Below are positions 29,894 to 38,317 of a DNA stretch of 64,000 nucleotides, one piece after another. Below the pieces are notes generated by a model. It was given only the letters and a program-made list of their open reading frames with translations, was not told where the DNA came from and made no database searches. The stretch lies in contig NZ_CANNGP010000002.1 of NCBI RefSeq assembly GCF_947504105.1, positions 62,001 through 126,000 on the forward strand, read 5' to 3'. Positions within the stretch are counted from its first letter, which is position 1. The number at the start of each line of letters is the position of its first letter. Made by a program: the position numbers and the translations under genes. Origin of the DNA: an uncultured Tateyamaria sp. GTDB taxonomy: Bacteria; Pseudomonadota; Alphaproteobacteria; Rhodobacterales; Rhodobacteraceae.

Positions 29894-30466
29894 ATAGACA
29901 TAGTAGGCTCCTCCGCCCCCATGCCGCACATTGGCTTGACTGACTTGCAACACAGCCGAAGACAGGGGCGGCATCGACAGCCATTGCGGCACCTGATGGC
30001 GCAACACGCCAAAACGTACTGGTATGGGCCCGTCATCATCCCGGTTTTTGCCCTTGCCCGTCACCACCAGAACCAGCCGTTTGCCTTGGGACTGTGCCGA
30101 CAGAATGAACCGGATAAGAGATGGATGCGCACGGTCAAGCGTCATCCCATGGAGGTCCAGTTTACCTTCTGGCTTCAGCTTGCCGCGTTTCATCTGCGTG
30201 AACGCCTTGCGATCCATCTGAACTGGCTGGCCTGCAATCTGATCGACGATCGAAGGAGTCAGGTTGATCGAGGTGGATGGTTTAGACGCAGATGGCTTGC
30301 TTAGCGTTGGTGTAACTTCAAACATGGCTTTCAAACGGGGTTTCGGCGCGGACGTGGTGACAAAGTCATCGGGATGAAATGGCTTTTCCGGGTGCAAGCG
30401 CTCGGTCTTGTCCGTCACCTTCCGCCACAGTTCTTCCTCGTCCGGGCGCAACTTGCGGCGGGTCAT
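29876..30466 (-). CDS. Smr-domain protein (MutS2-type nuclease domain)
   Basis: A 196-residue protein with a charged N-terminal extension (to about 100) and a C-terminal Smr domain. The Smr signatures are LDLHGMTLDRA near 105, VLVVTGKGK and the closing HGGGGAYYVYLRR. Smr domains have nicking or RNA endonuclease activity in some proteins; the role of this stand-alone form is uncertain. It follows mltA by a 4-base overlap on the minus strand and overlaps the MFS gene at its end. Confidence 0.9.
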   Translation of the reverse strand: MTRRKLRPDEEELWRKVTDKTERLHPEKPFHPDDFVTTSAPKPRLKAMFEVTPTLSKPSASKPSTSINLTPSIVDQIAGQPVQMDRKAFTQMKRGKLKPEGKLDLHGMTLDRAHPSLIRFILSAQSQGKRLVLVVTGKGKNRDDDGPIPVRFGVLRHQVPQWLSMPPLSSAVLQVSQANVRHGGGGAYYVYLRRQR

Positions 30467-31521
30467 ATCGCACTCTCCGGCAGCAGGGCATAAGCGCGCT
30501 GGATGGGCATCAACACCATCATCCTGCCCGGATCCCGTAAACGCCCGGCTTCGCGACCTGCTTTATCGCCGGTCCCAAAGAACACGTCTGCACGCTGCGC
30601 GCCCTTGATGGCCGAACCCGTGTCCTGTGCGATCATAAGCCGTCGCAGCGGGCCGTTTCCGTCCTTTTCAATCCATACCGGCGCACCCAAGGGAACAAAT
30701 GCGGGGTCCACTGCAATCGACCGCATTGTCGTGATCGATCGGTTCATCGCGCCCAGGGGTCCTCGATCAGCTGGTACTTCGCTGACTTCACGGAAGAACA
30801 CGTAGGATGGATTGTGATACAACAATTCCTCACCCACGATGGGGTTGTTTCGGACGTAGTTTCGAATGACCTGCGCGCTGACCTGATGTGCTGCATAAGT
30901 GCCGCGCCGTACCAGTTCCGCCCCGATAGAACGATATTTGTGCCCATTGGCGCCGCTATATCCGACACGGATCATTTGGCCATTGGGCATGCGGATACGC
31001 CCGGAACCCTGAATTTGCAGAAAGAACAGCTCGACCGGGTCATCGACCCATGCGATCTCGAGCCCGCGGCCCTGCATCACGGTCCCTTCCAGGATTTGGC
31101 GACGGGTCAGCCAAGGGCGGATGTGCCGCGCTTCGGGCGGCATGGCGTAGACAGGAAAACGATAGCGTGCGCTGCGGCGGCGTGAGCCATCCAGCTCTGG
31201 CTCAAAGTATCCTGTGAACAGCGCGGGTGCGCCGTCTTCGATCAGTACAGGACGGAAGAAAAGCTCAAAAAAGGCGCGTGCATCCGGGACGTCGCGGGCC
31301 AAGGTACACAGAGACCGCCAATCGGGATCATCCATGTCCCGGCACGTGTTGCGGAACGTTGTCAACGCTGCTGCATGATCATCCTGCGCCCAACCGTCCA
31401 ATGCAGCAAAGTCCAGCACCGTATACTTCGCATCAGAGGCAGCGGCGGTCATGGTCCAGAAAATCGTGCAGAATGCTGAGACGCAGAAACGTATTACGCG
31501 TCTGTAGACACCAGTAGCCAA
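30463..31521 (-). CDS. mltA: Membrane-bound lytic murein transglycosylase A
   Basis: About 352 residues with an N-terminal signal sequence (basic RR, then a hydrophobic run ending TAAAS) and the MltA barrel domain, including FTGYFEPELDGS near 105, LFFLQIQGSGRI and the late IAQDTGSAIKGAQRADVFFG with the catalytic Asp region. It cleaves murein glycan strands to 1,6-anhydro-MurNAc. Start choice is unsure: ATG at 31560 overlaps the upstream gene by 67 bases, ATG at 31452 loses the signal peptide, and TTG at 31521 keeps it with a 28-base overlap, so I prefer TTG. Confidence 0.9.
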   Translation of the reverse strand: MATGVYRRVIRFCVSAFCTIFWTMTAAASDAKYTVLDFAALDGWAQDDHAAALTTFRNTCRDMDDPDWRSLCTLARDVPDARAFFELFFRPVLIEDGAPALFTGYFEPELDGSRRRSARYRFPVYAMPPEARHIRPWLTRRQILEGTVMQGRGLEIAWVDDPVELFFLQIQGSGRIRMPNGQMIRVGYSGANGHKYRSIGAELVRRGTYAAHQVSAQVIRNYVRNNPIVGEELLYHNPSYVFFREVSEVPADRGPLGAMNRSITTMRSIAVDPAFVPLGAPVWIEKDGNGPLRRLMIAQDTGSAIKGAQRADVFFGTGDKAGREAGRLRDPGRMMVLMPIQRAYALLPESAI

Positions 31522-32153
31522 TTCGGGTCGTCTGCCCCCATGGTTCTGGCGAAGGCCCATGTGTCCTTCTGCCGCTTCACCTCAGTCAGGCTACCTTCTA
31601 CGATATCTCCGCCTTGATCGCGAACAGCGGATTTCAGTTCAGCGACATACCGGATTGTCAGTTCGCCTTCGCCCGTTTCCGGATCAAAGGTGGCATCCAT
31701 CAACTTCAGCTCGCGCACACCGAAAAACTCGGCTTCGATGGTCAGGCCCTGATCTTCGCGGGCTGCCACGCCATCGACAAAAGATTCATAAATCTCTTCG
31801 GACAGGAAAGGTTGGATATCAGCAAGATCGCCACGCTCATACCCCATCACGATCATCTCGTATGCACCACGCGCACCTTGCAAAAAGTCGGAAACCTGGA
31901 ATGACGGTTCTGCCCGCTTCATTTCGGTCAACGCCTTGGCGGCATTGCTATCCTCTTCCACATGATCCGTGATATCCAGATCTGGACCACCCTCGATCAC
32001 TTCGAAATCATGCTTGCTGGACCGCTCGGATACCTGTTTGGGAACCGGCGGTTGTTCGAATCCTTCGCGTGTTCCCAGCACGTTTTTCAGGCGCAAGATC
32101 AGGAAAACGGCGATGCCAGCAAGGACCAGCAACTGGATAAGCGGAGAATTCAT
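31494..32153 (-). CDS. Tim44/TimA-family membrane protein
   Basis: A 219-residue protein with one N-terminal transmembrane helix (about 5-20), a short charged linker and a C-terminal Tim44-like domain (about 75-215; SDFLQGARGAYEMIV, then the closing WAFARTMGADDPNWLL). Alphaproteobacterial Tim44-like proteins (TimA) are candidate relatives of the mitochondrial import motor. The start at 32153 (MNSPLIQLLVL) puts the helix at the N-terminus. It is divergent from fxsA-secB, in the usual origin-left-arm order, and overlaps mltA. Confidence 0.9.
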   Translation of the reverse strand: MNSPLIQLLVLAGIAVFLILRLKNVLGTREGFEQPPVPKQVSERSSKHDFEVIEGGPDLDITDHVEEDSNAAKALTEMKRAEPSFQVSDFLQGARGAYEMIVMGYERGDLADIQPFLSEEIYESFVDGVAAREDQGLTIEAEFFGVRELKLMDATFDPETGEGELTIRYVAELKSAVRDQGGDIVEGSLTEVKRQKDTWAFARTMGADDPNWLLVSTDA

Positions 32154-32267
32154 TAATGCCTCGTCATTCGGGGTCGGGTGGCGATAGCGCCGTCGGACCC
32201 TTATGTAGGTGCATGGGGGGCGCAAGTCCACTGTACGGCCCCTTGTGGAAACGAAAGGATAACACGA

Positions 32268-32735
32268 ATGTGGCTGTTTCTGGCCTTTCTTTTAGTCCCA
32301 TTGATCGAGATTGCCCTGTTTATTCAGGTGGGCGGCGCAATCGGGCTAGGTTGGACCCTGCTGATTGTGGTGGTCACGGCGGTTCTGGGCACGATGTTGG
32401 TACGCGCCCAGGGGATGCAGGCGCTGGGGCAAGTAAAATCGTCTTTCAACCAGATGCGTGATCCCAGTGAAGCATTGGCACATGGGGGCATGATCCTGTT
32501 TTCCGGCGCATTGTTGCTGACCCCTGGTTTTTTCACTGATGCTGTTGGATTCGCGCTGCTTGTTCCGGGCGTTCGGCTTGCTGTTTTTCGCTGGGCACGC
32601 AGCCGGATAAAGGTCACCACATTCTCGAGCCACGGGCAGACACCACAACGCCCCGATGTCGTTGAAGGTGAGTTTACCGAAGTTGATCCCGATCAACGCG
32701 AAGTCCGGGGCCCCTCAGGCTGGACCAAGCATTGA
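32268..32735 (+). CDS. fxsA: FxsA family membrane protein
   Basis: A 155-residue membrane protein with about three helices. The N-terminal MWLFLAFLLVPLIEIALFI and the LLTPGFFTDAVGFALLVPGVR segment are diagnostic. FxsA in E. coli affects phage F exclusion; its cellular role is not known. The start at 32268 is chosen because the 30 extra residues of the track ORF are hydrophilic and unlike the family. It is followed by secB after 61 bases. Confidence 0.92.
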   Translation: MWLFLAFLLVPLIEIALFIQVGGAIGLGWTLLIVVVTAVLGTMLVRAQGMQALGQVKSSFNQMRDPSEALAHGGMILFSGALLLTPGFFTDAVGFALLVPGVRLAVFRWARSRIKVTTFSSHGQTPQRPDVVEGEFTEVDPDQREVRGPSGWTKH

Positions 32736-32796
32736 GGCCAGCGGCCCAAGCTGATACGAAGCGCGGGATTTATCGTTTCCCTCGGAGAAAGAGCTG

Positions 32797-33282
32797 ATGG
32801 CCGAAGAACAAGCCGCACAACCTGCCGCGCCACAGATGCGCGTACTGGGCCAATACATTCGTGACATGTCATTTGAGAATATCGTGTCACAAAAAGGCGC
32901 CGCGCCGGATGTACAACCCGATGTTCAGGTACAGGTAAACCTGGATGCGAAGAAGCGCGGACAGGACAACCAGTACGAAAGCGCGATCAAGCTGAACGTC
33001 ACATCGAAGGCGAAGGAAGGGGACACCGTCCTTTTCGTTCTCGAGATCGACTATGTCGGCATGTTCCACATCGAAAACGTGCCCGAAGATCAGCTGCATC
33101 CGTTCCTTCTGATCGAATGCCCGCGCATGATCTTCCCGTTCCTACGCCGTGTGGTCAGCGATATCACCCGCGACGGTGGCTTCCCGCCTTTGAACCTCGA
33201 AAATATCGATTTCGTATCTCTCTACCGGAACGAAATCGCGCGGCGTCAGAAAGAAGCAGCGCCGTCCGAGCCCATCAACTGA
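32797..33282 (+). CDS. secB: Protein-export chaperone SecB
   Basis: A 161-residue cytosolic tetrameric chaperone that keeps preproteins unfolded and passes them to SecA. The GQYIRDMSFENI segment is near residue 17, and the core LLIECPRMIFPFLRRVVSDITRDGGFPPL near 108-136 is typical. Length is normal. A GGAGAAAGAG site precedes the ATG, and a strong terminator follows. Sits in the conserved fxsA-secB-dnaQ neighbourhood. Confidence 0.97.
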   Translation: MAEEQAAQPAAPQMRVLGQYIRDMSFENIVSQKGAAPDVQPDVQVQVNLDAKKRGQDNQYESAIKLNVTSKAKEGDTVLFVLEIDYVGMFHIENVPEDQLHPFLLIECPRMIFPFLRRVVSDITRDGGFPPLNLENIDFVSLYRNEIARRQKEAAPSEPIN

Positions 33283-33302
33283 TGCACTTGAGTATGTAAA
33301 GG

Positions 33303-33330
33303 GGCCCGGTCATCGCACCGGGCCTTTTTT
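33303..33330 (+). terminator. Rho-independent terminator after secB
   Basis: GGCCCGG, an 8-base loop, CCGGGCC and then six T form a canonical terminator. The T run reaches the stop codon of the converging dnaQ gene. Confidence 0.9.
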
Positions 33331-34015
33331 ACTTCGGCCAAAGGGCGTCATCACCCAGCTTGGCTACAAACCCTGTATGTGCTTCCCGCTCCTGCGCAGT
33401 AATCCGGCTTGGCAAAACAGTAGGGCGAGGCGGTGGGGTCCAGCTTTCTACTTCGGTCGCACTGGCCCCTGAACCACGTGCCGTCGACAGCGCAAAGTCC
33501 GGCTGACGTCCACCAATCAGTTCCAGATAAACCTCTGCGAGGATTTCACTGTCGAGCAACGCGCCGTGCAATGTCCGGGCCGAGTTGTCGATGCCAAACC
33601 GACGGCACAACGCGTCGAGCGACGCGGGCGAGCCAGGGAAACGGCGGCGTGCGATATCGAGGGTGTCAATGGCTTGATCGAATGGGAGTTGCGGCAGACC
33701 CATCCATTTCAGTTCAGCATTGAGAAACTTCATGTCGAAGGCTGCGTTGTGGATCACCAGTTTGGCATCACCCACAAAATCGAGAAACTTTCGTCCGAGC
33801 TGTGCGAATTTCGGTTTTCCACGCAGGAAATCGTCACCCAGCCCATGCACTTCGAACGCTTCCTGAGGCATCGAACGCTCCGGATCGATATATTCGTGGA
33901 ACACGTTGTCGGTCGGTACATGGCCAATCAACTCAATCGCCCCGATCTCGACAATCCGGTCGCCGCTTTCTGGGTCAAAGCCCGTCGTTTCGGTATCAAG
34001 GACTATTTCACGCAT
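33329..34015 (-). CDS. dnaQ: DNA polymerase III epsilon subunit (3'-5' exonuclease)
   Basis: A 228-residue DEDDh exonuclease, the proofreading subunit of the replicative polymerase. Exo I is LDTETTG (Asp 7, Glu 9), exo II VIHNAAFD near 95, and exo III HGALLDSE carries the catalytic His and Asp near 150. The start at 34015 gives MREIVLDTETTGFD, and its first 8 bases overlap the coaE end. The C-terminus (after about 180) would bind the alpha subunit. Origin-proximal placement is conserved. Confidence 0.96.
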   Translation of the reverse strand: MREIVLDTETTGFDPESGDRIVEIGAIELIGHVPTDNVFHEYIDPERSMPQEAFEVHGLGDDFLRGKPKFAQLGRKFLDFVGDAKLVIHNAAFDMKFLNAELKWMGLPQLPFDQAIDTLDIARRRFPGSPASLDALCRRFGIDNSARTLHGALLDSEILAEVYLELIGGRQPDFALSTARGSGASATEVESWTPPPRPTVLPSRITAQEREAHTGFVAKLGDDALWPK

Positions 34016-34601
34016 GACAGGACCTGCTCTTGATCTGCTGAACCACAGAATGAACCTGCGCGCGGGCATGTTCAACCGTGTCCGTTTCGATCAGAAAATC
34101 GGCACGTTTGCATTTTTCAGCGCTGGGCATCTGTTTTTTCAGCATTGCATGAAATTGGTCCTCGCTCATCGTCCCGCGTGCAAGAACACGCGCCTTTTGA
34201 ATTTCCGCATCCACATGGACAACGGCAACAGCATCCATCGCGGTATCACCGCCCGTTTCAAACAGCAGTGGAATATCAAAGACGATGATGTGTGCATCAG
34301 ACGTTGCAACAAAATGCGCACGGTCATCAGCAACAAGCGGATGCACAATCGCCTCGATACGAGCCAAAGCGGTCGCGTCTTGAGAAATGACAGATCGGAG
34401 CGCATCGCGGGATACAGCCCCATCTTTCACAGCATTTGGAAACAACTTCCCAACTGGCGCCACACCTGCACCACCTTTGCCATAAAGGCGGTGAACCGCA
34501 GCGTCAGCATCCCAAACCGCGCATCCTTCGTCTTCGAACATATGAGCAGTTGTTGACTTGCCCATTCCAATCGAGCCGGTCAGTCCCAGTTTGAATGTCA
34601 T
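34008..34601 (-). CDS. coaE: Dephospho-CoA kinase
   Basis: A 197-residue P-loop kinase for the last step of coenzyme A synthesis. The P-loop GSIGMGKST is at 9-17, the DADAAVHRLY segment near 33-42 binds the substrate, and VFDIPLLFETGGD near 107 is the family signature. It overlaps aroE by 4 bases (ATGA) upstream and dnaQ by 8 bases downstream, in one minus-strand operon. Confidence 0.96.
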   Translation of the reverse strand: MTFKLGLTGSIGMGKSTTAHMFEDEGCAVWDADAAVHRLYGKGGAGVAPVGKLFPNAVKDGAVSRDALRSVISQDATALARIEAIVHPLVADDRAHFVATSDAHIIVFDIPLLFETGGDTAMDAVAVVHVDAEIQKARVLARGTMSEDQFHAMLKKQMPSAEKCKRADFLIETDTVEHARAQVHSVVQQIKSRSCHA

Positions 34602-35428
34602 CGCAAGGCCGCCGCGCGCGCCGCACTATCTACCGCAGGCCTATGACCAAACCAGCGCTCGAAAGCGGGCACCGCCTGATGCAATAACATACCAAGCCCA
34701 TCGACTGTCACACAGCCAGCTGCTTCAGCCGCCGCCAGCAAATCCGTCTTCAGCGGGGTATAAACAAGGTCAGTGACAACCGTTTGTTGCCGCAAGCCAT
34801 CCAGGGGTATGCGCATTGCAGGTTTTCCGATCATGCCCAGCGATGTCGTGTTCACGACGAGAGCCGAATCCTCAAGGATGTTCCCCGCCTGAACCCAATC
34901 CACAACCGAGACCTTCTTTCCAAAATCGTCAGCCAGTTTTTCGGCACGCACCCGGGTGCGGTTCGTCAACATTATCTCGGGAATGCCTGCGTCCAGAAGG
35001 GACGCGATAACAGCGCGCGCGGCACCGCCTGAACCCAATACAGTCGCCGGTCCTGCGTTCGATTGCCAAGCCGATGCACCAGCCTTCAGGTTTTCAATGA
35101 AACCATACCCATCCGTGTTGTCTGCATGGATTTGACCATCCTTGCGAAAGATCAACGTGTTCGCAGCGCCGATCAGAGTCGCACGATCGGTGACAAGATC
35201 GGCAATCTCCAGCGCGGCTTCCTTGTGGGGAATGGTGATGTTCACACCAACAAATCCGGCTTTCGGCAGGGCACGCAGCACAGTCTCAAGATCCTGCGAA
35301 GACACGTCCATCGGAATATAGTCACCACGCAAGCCCAGCGTCTTAAGCCAATGCCGATGCAACTGCGGAGACTTCGAGTGTGCCACAGGGGATCCAATGA
35401 CCCCCGCCAAAGGAATTTTATCGCTCAT
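34598..35428 (-). CDS. aroE: Shikimate dehydrogenase
   Basis: A 276-residue NADPH-dependent enzyme that reduces 3-dehydroshikimate in aromatic amino acid synthesis. The substrate site GSPVAHSKSP is at 11-20, NITIPHKEAAL carries the catalytic Lys near 67, and the nucleotide site VLGSGGAARAV is near 132. The start at 35428 (MSDKIPLAGVIG) is preferred over the track start nine codons upstream. It lies 16 bases downstream of maf. Confidence 0.95.
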   Translation of the reverse strand: MSDKIPLAGVIGSPVAHSKSPQLHRHWLKTLGLRGDYIPMDVSSQDLETVLRALPKAGFVGVNITIPHKEAALEIADLVTDRATLIGAANTLIFRKDGQIHADNTDGYGFIENLKAGASAWQSNAGPATVLGSGGAARAVIASLLDAGIPEIMLTNRTRVRAEKLADDFGKKVSVVDWVQAGNILEDSALVVNTTSLGMIGKPAMRIPLDGLRQQTVVTDLVYTPLKTDLLAAAEAAGCVTVDGLGMLLHQAVPAFERWFGHRPAVDSAARAAALR

Positions 35429-35444
35429 CCCTGCATGCCTTCGA

Positions 35445-36044
35445 TTAACCGTCAATCACTCCGCGCAGCGTCAGGAACGCCAAAAGCTCCAACAACGGCA
35501 TCCCAAGGACATTGAAATAGTCCCCTTCAATGCTGTGGAACAGGCGTACCCCCTCGGCCTCTAGCTGATATGCGCCAACTGAGTGGCGAATGTCATCCCA
35601 ATTCCGGTCGATGTACCCATCAAGATACTCATCCGACACATCTCGCATGCGCAACCGAACCTGTCCAACATGGCGCCAGATCGGTTTTCCCTCGTGGTAG
35701 ATGACCGCAGCAGACAATAGCACGTGACGCTGACCCCGCATGGCACGCAACTGCTCAGCGGCATCCATCTGGTTCACCGGTTTTGACAGAAGCCGGTTGT
35801 TGAAAGACAGAACCTGATCGCATCCGATAACCATGGAGTCCGGCTGCTTGTCCGCCACCTTGCGCGATTTCATCTCAGCCAAAGCATCGGCGATGTCGCG
35901 GGGGGATGCATCTTCTGCGAGTAAGGAAGCTTTCATATTTTCTTCATCAACACGGGGCACGATAACGTCAAATTCTATGCCCGCGTTCCGCAGCAATTGG
36001 GACCGGATGGCTGAACCCGAGGCAAGAACGATGGGGATGGTCAT
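35445..36044 (-). CDS. maf: Maf-family nucleotide pyrophosphatase
   Basis: A 199-residue Maf/HAM1-fold pyrophosphatase that hydrolyses (modified) nucleoside triphosphates. LASGSAIRSQLL (about 6-17) is the N-terminal signature, PRVDEEN near 33 holds catalytic residues, and VIGCDQVLSF near 75 the acidic pair. AAGGA lies 8 bases before the ATG at 36044, which decides the start. It is the first gene to the left of the proposed replication origin and is transcribed away from it. Confidence 0.94.
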   Translation of the reverse strand: MTIPIVLASGSAIRSQLLRNAGIEFDVIVPRVDEENMKASLLAEDASPRDIADALAEMKSRKVADKQPDSMVIGCDQVLSFNNRLLSKPVNQMDAAEQLRAMRGQRHVLLSAAVIYHEGKPIWRHVGQVRLRMRDVSDEYLDGYIDRNWDDIRHSVGAYQLEAEGVRLFHSIEGDYFNVLGMPLLELLAFLTLRGVIDG

Positions 36045-36052
36045 GTGGATAT
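36044..36052 (-). promoter_or_regulatory. DnaA-box-like site
   Basis: ATATCCACA on the minus strand, one mismatch from TTATCCACA. It touches the first base of the maf start codon, so DnaA binding could also affect maf. Confidence 0.45.
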
Positions 36053-36146
36053 CCTTGTGTGTCACACATGGTGAAGTGAGGGATCAAACAGGTGAAAACA
36101 AGCCACATGTCAGCACCGCACAAAATACCCGCGATCTTCGGCAATG

Positions 36147-36155
36147 TTCACCACA
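36147..36155 (+). promoter_or_regulatory. Weak DnaA-box-like site
   Basis: TTCACCACA, two mismatches from the consensus TTATCCACA. Confidence 0.3.
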
Positions 36156-36214
36156 AACTGTCCCGGGTGTGAAAGAATAAATGACACACTGAGGGAAACT
36201 GGTCTTATCCGAAG

Positions 36215-36223
36215 TTACCCACA
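36215..36223 (+). promoter_or_regulatory. DnaA-box-like site
   Basis: TTACCCACA, one mismatch from the consensus, about 20 bases before the AT-rich block. It is the best placed DnaA site for opening that block. Confidence 0.5.
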
Positions 36224-36240
36224 GGTTTATCAGCTTTAGC

Positions 36241-36296
36241 AATCAACCATTTTAGTTATTAAGGTATTGTTTTATATTGTATTTTTAAGTTTTCAA
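36241..36296. other. AT-rich block, candidate DNA unwinding element
   Basis: A run of mostly A and T with only scattered single G and C, unlike the rest of this GC-rich window. It lies between the DnaA-like sites at 36215 and 36358, as expected for a duplex unwinding element. Confidence 0.5.
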
Positions 36297-36357
36297 GCGG
36301 TGGAGCGCATACGTGGAAAAACATATCACACTGTGCGTAACCCCTTGGGCAAACGGT

Positions 36358-36366
36358 TAATCCACA
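36358..36366 (+). promoter_or_regulatory. DnaA-box-like site overlapping TTAACC half-site and inverted repeat
   Basis: TAATCCACA, one mismatch from the consensus. The preceding GGTTAA reads TTAACC on the other strand, like a CtrA half-site, and the inverted repeat ACAGAAATTCTGT begins inside the box. Confidence 0.42.
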
Positions 36367-36453
36367 GAAATTCTGTTCCCTACAAAATCATCATCTCTTT
36401 TCTTTCTTTTATTTATTTATAAGGGTGGCCCAGAACAAAGGGGACCAAAAAAT

Positions 36454-36900
36454 ATGGATTTCTTGATAGCCTCATATCCTTGGATCAAGGCATTCCATAT
36501 CATGTCGGTCATCGCATGGATGGCGGCCTTGTTCTATCTGCCAAGGCTATATGTCTACCACTCAGAAAGCGTTGGACTTGAGGGTGAGACACACGCGCTG
36601 TTCCAGACCATGGAGTACAAGCTTCTCAAGATCATCATGAATCCGGCTATGATCGCAACCTGGATCTTCGGGCTCCTTCTGGCCTTGATCCCTGGTGTGA
36701 TCGACTGGGGAGCTTTGTGGCCCTGGACCAAGTTGATCGGCATTCTTGCTATGTCCGGCTTCCATGGTTGGCTGTCCGCACAGCGCAAGGCATTTGCTGC
36801 CGGGGGTCCGATCAAAACAGGGCGGCAGTACAGAATGATGAATGAGGTACCCACGCTTCTGATGGTGCTGATTATCCTCTCTGTTGTGGTGAAATTCTGA
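36454..36900 (+). CDS. hemJ: Protoporphyrinogen IX oxidase HemJ
   Basis: A 148-residue membrane protein with about four helices, oxidising protoporphyrinogen IX to protoporphyrin IX. The conserved His in KAFHIMSVIAWMAALFYLPRLYVYH (about 12-36) and the late QRKAF/GGRQYRMMNE segments match HemJ. AAGGGGA precedes the ATG. It is the first gene right of the proposed origin and is transcribed away from it. Confidence 0.93.
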   Translation: MDFLIASYPWIKAFHIMSVIAWMAALFYLPRLYVYHSESVGLEGETHALFQTMEYKLLKIIMNPAMIATWIFGLLLALIPGVIDWGALWPWTKLIGILAMSGFHGWLSAQRKAFAAGGPIKTGRQYRMMNEVPTLLMVLIILSVVVKF

Positions 36901-36905
36901 AACCG

Positions 36906-36934
36906 TTGACTTAAAGCGCGACAGCCCCTATCAG
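36906..36934 (+). promoter_or_regulatory. Putative sigma-70-type promoter of rho
   Basis: TTGACT, a 17-base spacer and TATCAG lie just after the hemJ stop. The predicted start would give rho a leader of about 80 bases, which includes the small hairpin CCCC-GTTC-GGGG. rho is commonly autoregulated, so a leader is plausible. Confidence 0.45.
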
Positions 36935-37023
36935 CATTGTCGCACCCCGTTCGGGGACTGCAGACAGCTTTTACATTTGACTGGACGCGCACCGCTTGAA
37001 CAAGGCGGGCCAAGAGTATTCCC

Positions 37024-38295
37024 ATGACCGCAGAACGCCTCGCCCTTGCTGAACTCAAGGCGCAAAGCCCCAAAGACCTCCTTGCAACGGCAGAGGAGCT
37101 GGAAATTGAAAACGCCTCGACCATGCGGAAGGGCGAGATGATGTTCCAGATTCTGCGCGAACGCGCAGATGAAGGGTGGGAGATTTCAGGTGATGGTGTG
37201 CTGGAAGTCCTGCAGGACGGCTTTGGCTTCCTGCGTTCGCCTGAGGCAAACTATCTGCCGGGCCCGGATGACATCTATGTCTCGCCCGAGATGATCCGCC
37301 AATACTCGCTGCGTACTGGGGATACGATCGAAGGGGTGATCAAAGCTCCTGATGATAGCGAACGTTACTTCGCGTTGACCAATGCGACAAAGATCAACTT
37401 TGAAGAGCCGGAAAAAGCGAAGCACAAGATTGCCTTTGATAACTTGACGCCGCTTTATCCAGACGAGCGTTTGACGATGGAAACAGATGATCCCGCGACC
37501 AAGGACCGGTCGGCCCGGATCATCGACCTTGTATCGCCTATCGGTAAAGGTCAGCGATCCCTGATCGTGGCTCCGCCGCGGACAGGTAAGACAGTTCTTC
37601 TACAGAACATTGCGTCCAGCATCGAAAAGAACCATCCAGAGTGCTACTTGATTGTTCTGCTGATCGATGAACGGCCCGAAGAGGTCACGGACATGCAGCG
37701 GTCGGTCAAAGGAGAGGTCGTCAGCTCAACATTCGATGAACCAGCAACACGCCACGTTGCCGTGTCTGAAATGGTGATCGAGAAGGCAAAGCGTTTGGTT
37801 GAGCACAAACGAGATGTTGTTATTCTTTTGGACTCGATCACAAGACTTGGTAGGGCATTCAACACTGTGGTGCCATCCTCGGGTAAGGTTTTGACCGGTG
37901 GTGTGGATGCAAATGCCTTGCAACGCCCCAAACGTTTCTTCGGTGCGGCCCGGAATATCGAGGAAGGTGGATCGTTGACCATCGTCGCAACTGCCTTGAT
38001 TGACACGGGTAGCCGGATGGACGAGGTCATCTTTGAAGAATTCAAGGGCACCGGTAACTCGGAAATCGTCTTGGATCGCAAGATCGCCGACAAACGCGTG
38101 TTCCCTGCTATCGATATCCTCAAATCCGGCACTCGGAAAGAGGATCTGCTGGTCGACAAGAACGATCTGGCCAAGACCTTTGTTCTGCGGCGCATCCTGA
38201 ACCCAATGGGTACAACAGATGCGATCGAGTTCCTGATCTCCAAACTCAAGCAGACCAAGACAAACGGCGAATTCTTCGATTCCATGAACACCTGA
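37024..38295 (+). CDS. rho: Transcription termination factor Rho
   Basis: A 423-residue hexameric RNA-DNA helicase. The N-terminal Rho domain is at 1-45, the primary RNA-binding cold-shock-like fold (DGFGFLRSP near 66) follows, and the ATPase has Walker [12 protein letters not shown] near 180 and Walker [15 protein letters not shown] with the Q-loop/R-loop residues after it. Length is normal. It is preceded by a promoter-like sequence and followed by mnmE after 22 bases. Confidence 0.98.
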   Translation: MTAERLALAELKAQSPKDLLATAEELEIENASTMRKGEMMFQILRERADEGWEISGDGVLEVLQDGFGFLRSPEANYLPGPDDIYVSPEMIRQYSLRTGDTIEGVIKAPDDSERYFALTNATKINFEEPEKAKHKIAFDNLTPLYPDERLTMETDDPATKDRSARIIDLVSPIGKGQRSLIVAPPRTGKTVLLQNIASSIEKNHPECYLIVLLIDERPEEVTDMQRSVKGEVVSSTFDEPATRHVAVSEMVIEKAKRLVEHKRDVVILLDSITRLGRAFNTVVPSSGKVLTGGVDANALQRPKRFFGAARNIEEGGSLTIVATALIDTGSRMDEVIFEEFKGTGNSEIVLDRKIADKRVFPAIDILKSGTRKEDLLVDKNDLAKTFVLRRILNPMGTTDAIEFLISKLKQTKTNGEFFDSMNT

Positions 38296-38317
38296 TCTAT
38301 CGACCGGAGGTAAGGGG

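Larger units (their letters stand above)
36045..36453. other. Putative chromosomal replication origin (oriC), non-coding
   Basis: A 409-base stretch without a gene. It holds several 9-mers one or two bases off the DnaA box TTATCCACA, an AT-rich block at 36241-36296 (about four fifths A+T by hand count), a pyrimidine-rich block at 36389-36420 and two perfect 13-bp inverted repeats (TGTGTGTCACACA at 36056 and ACAGAAATTCTGT at 36364). Genes on both sides point away. To the left lie maf-aroE-coaE-dnaQ-secB, and to the right hemJ-rho-mnmE-mnmG-rsmG-parAB, the order around the Caulobacter origin. hemE, which flanks the Caulobacter origin, is not here. Confidence 0.75.

Noticed and set aside
36239-36300. 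Full CtrA site (TTAA-N7-TTAA) in the origin region
   Set aside because: Only near matches such as TTAA-N7-TTTT were found; not enough to list as a site.
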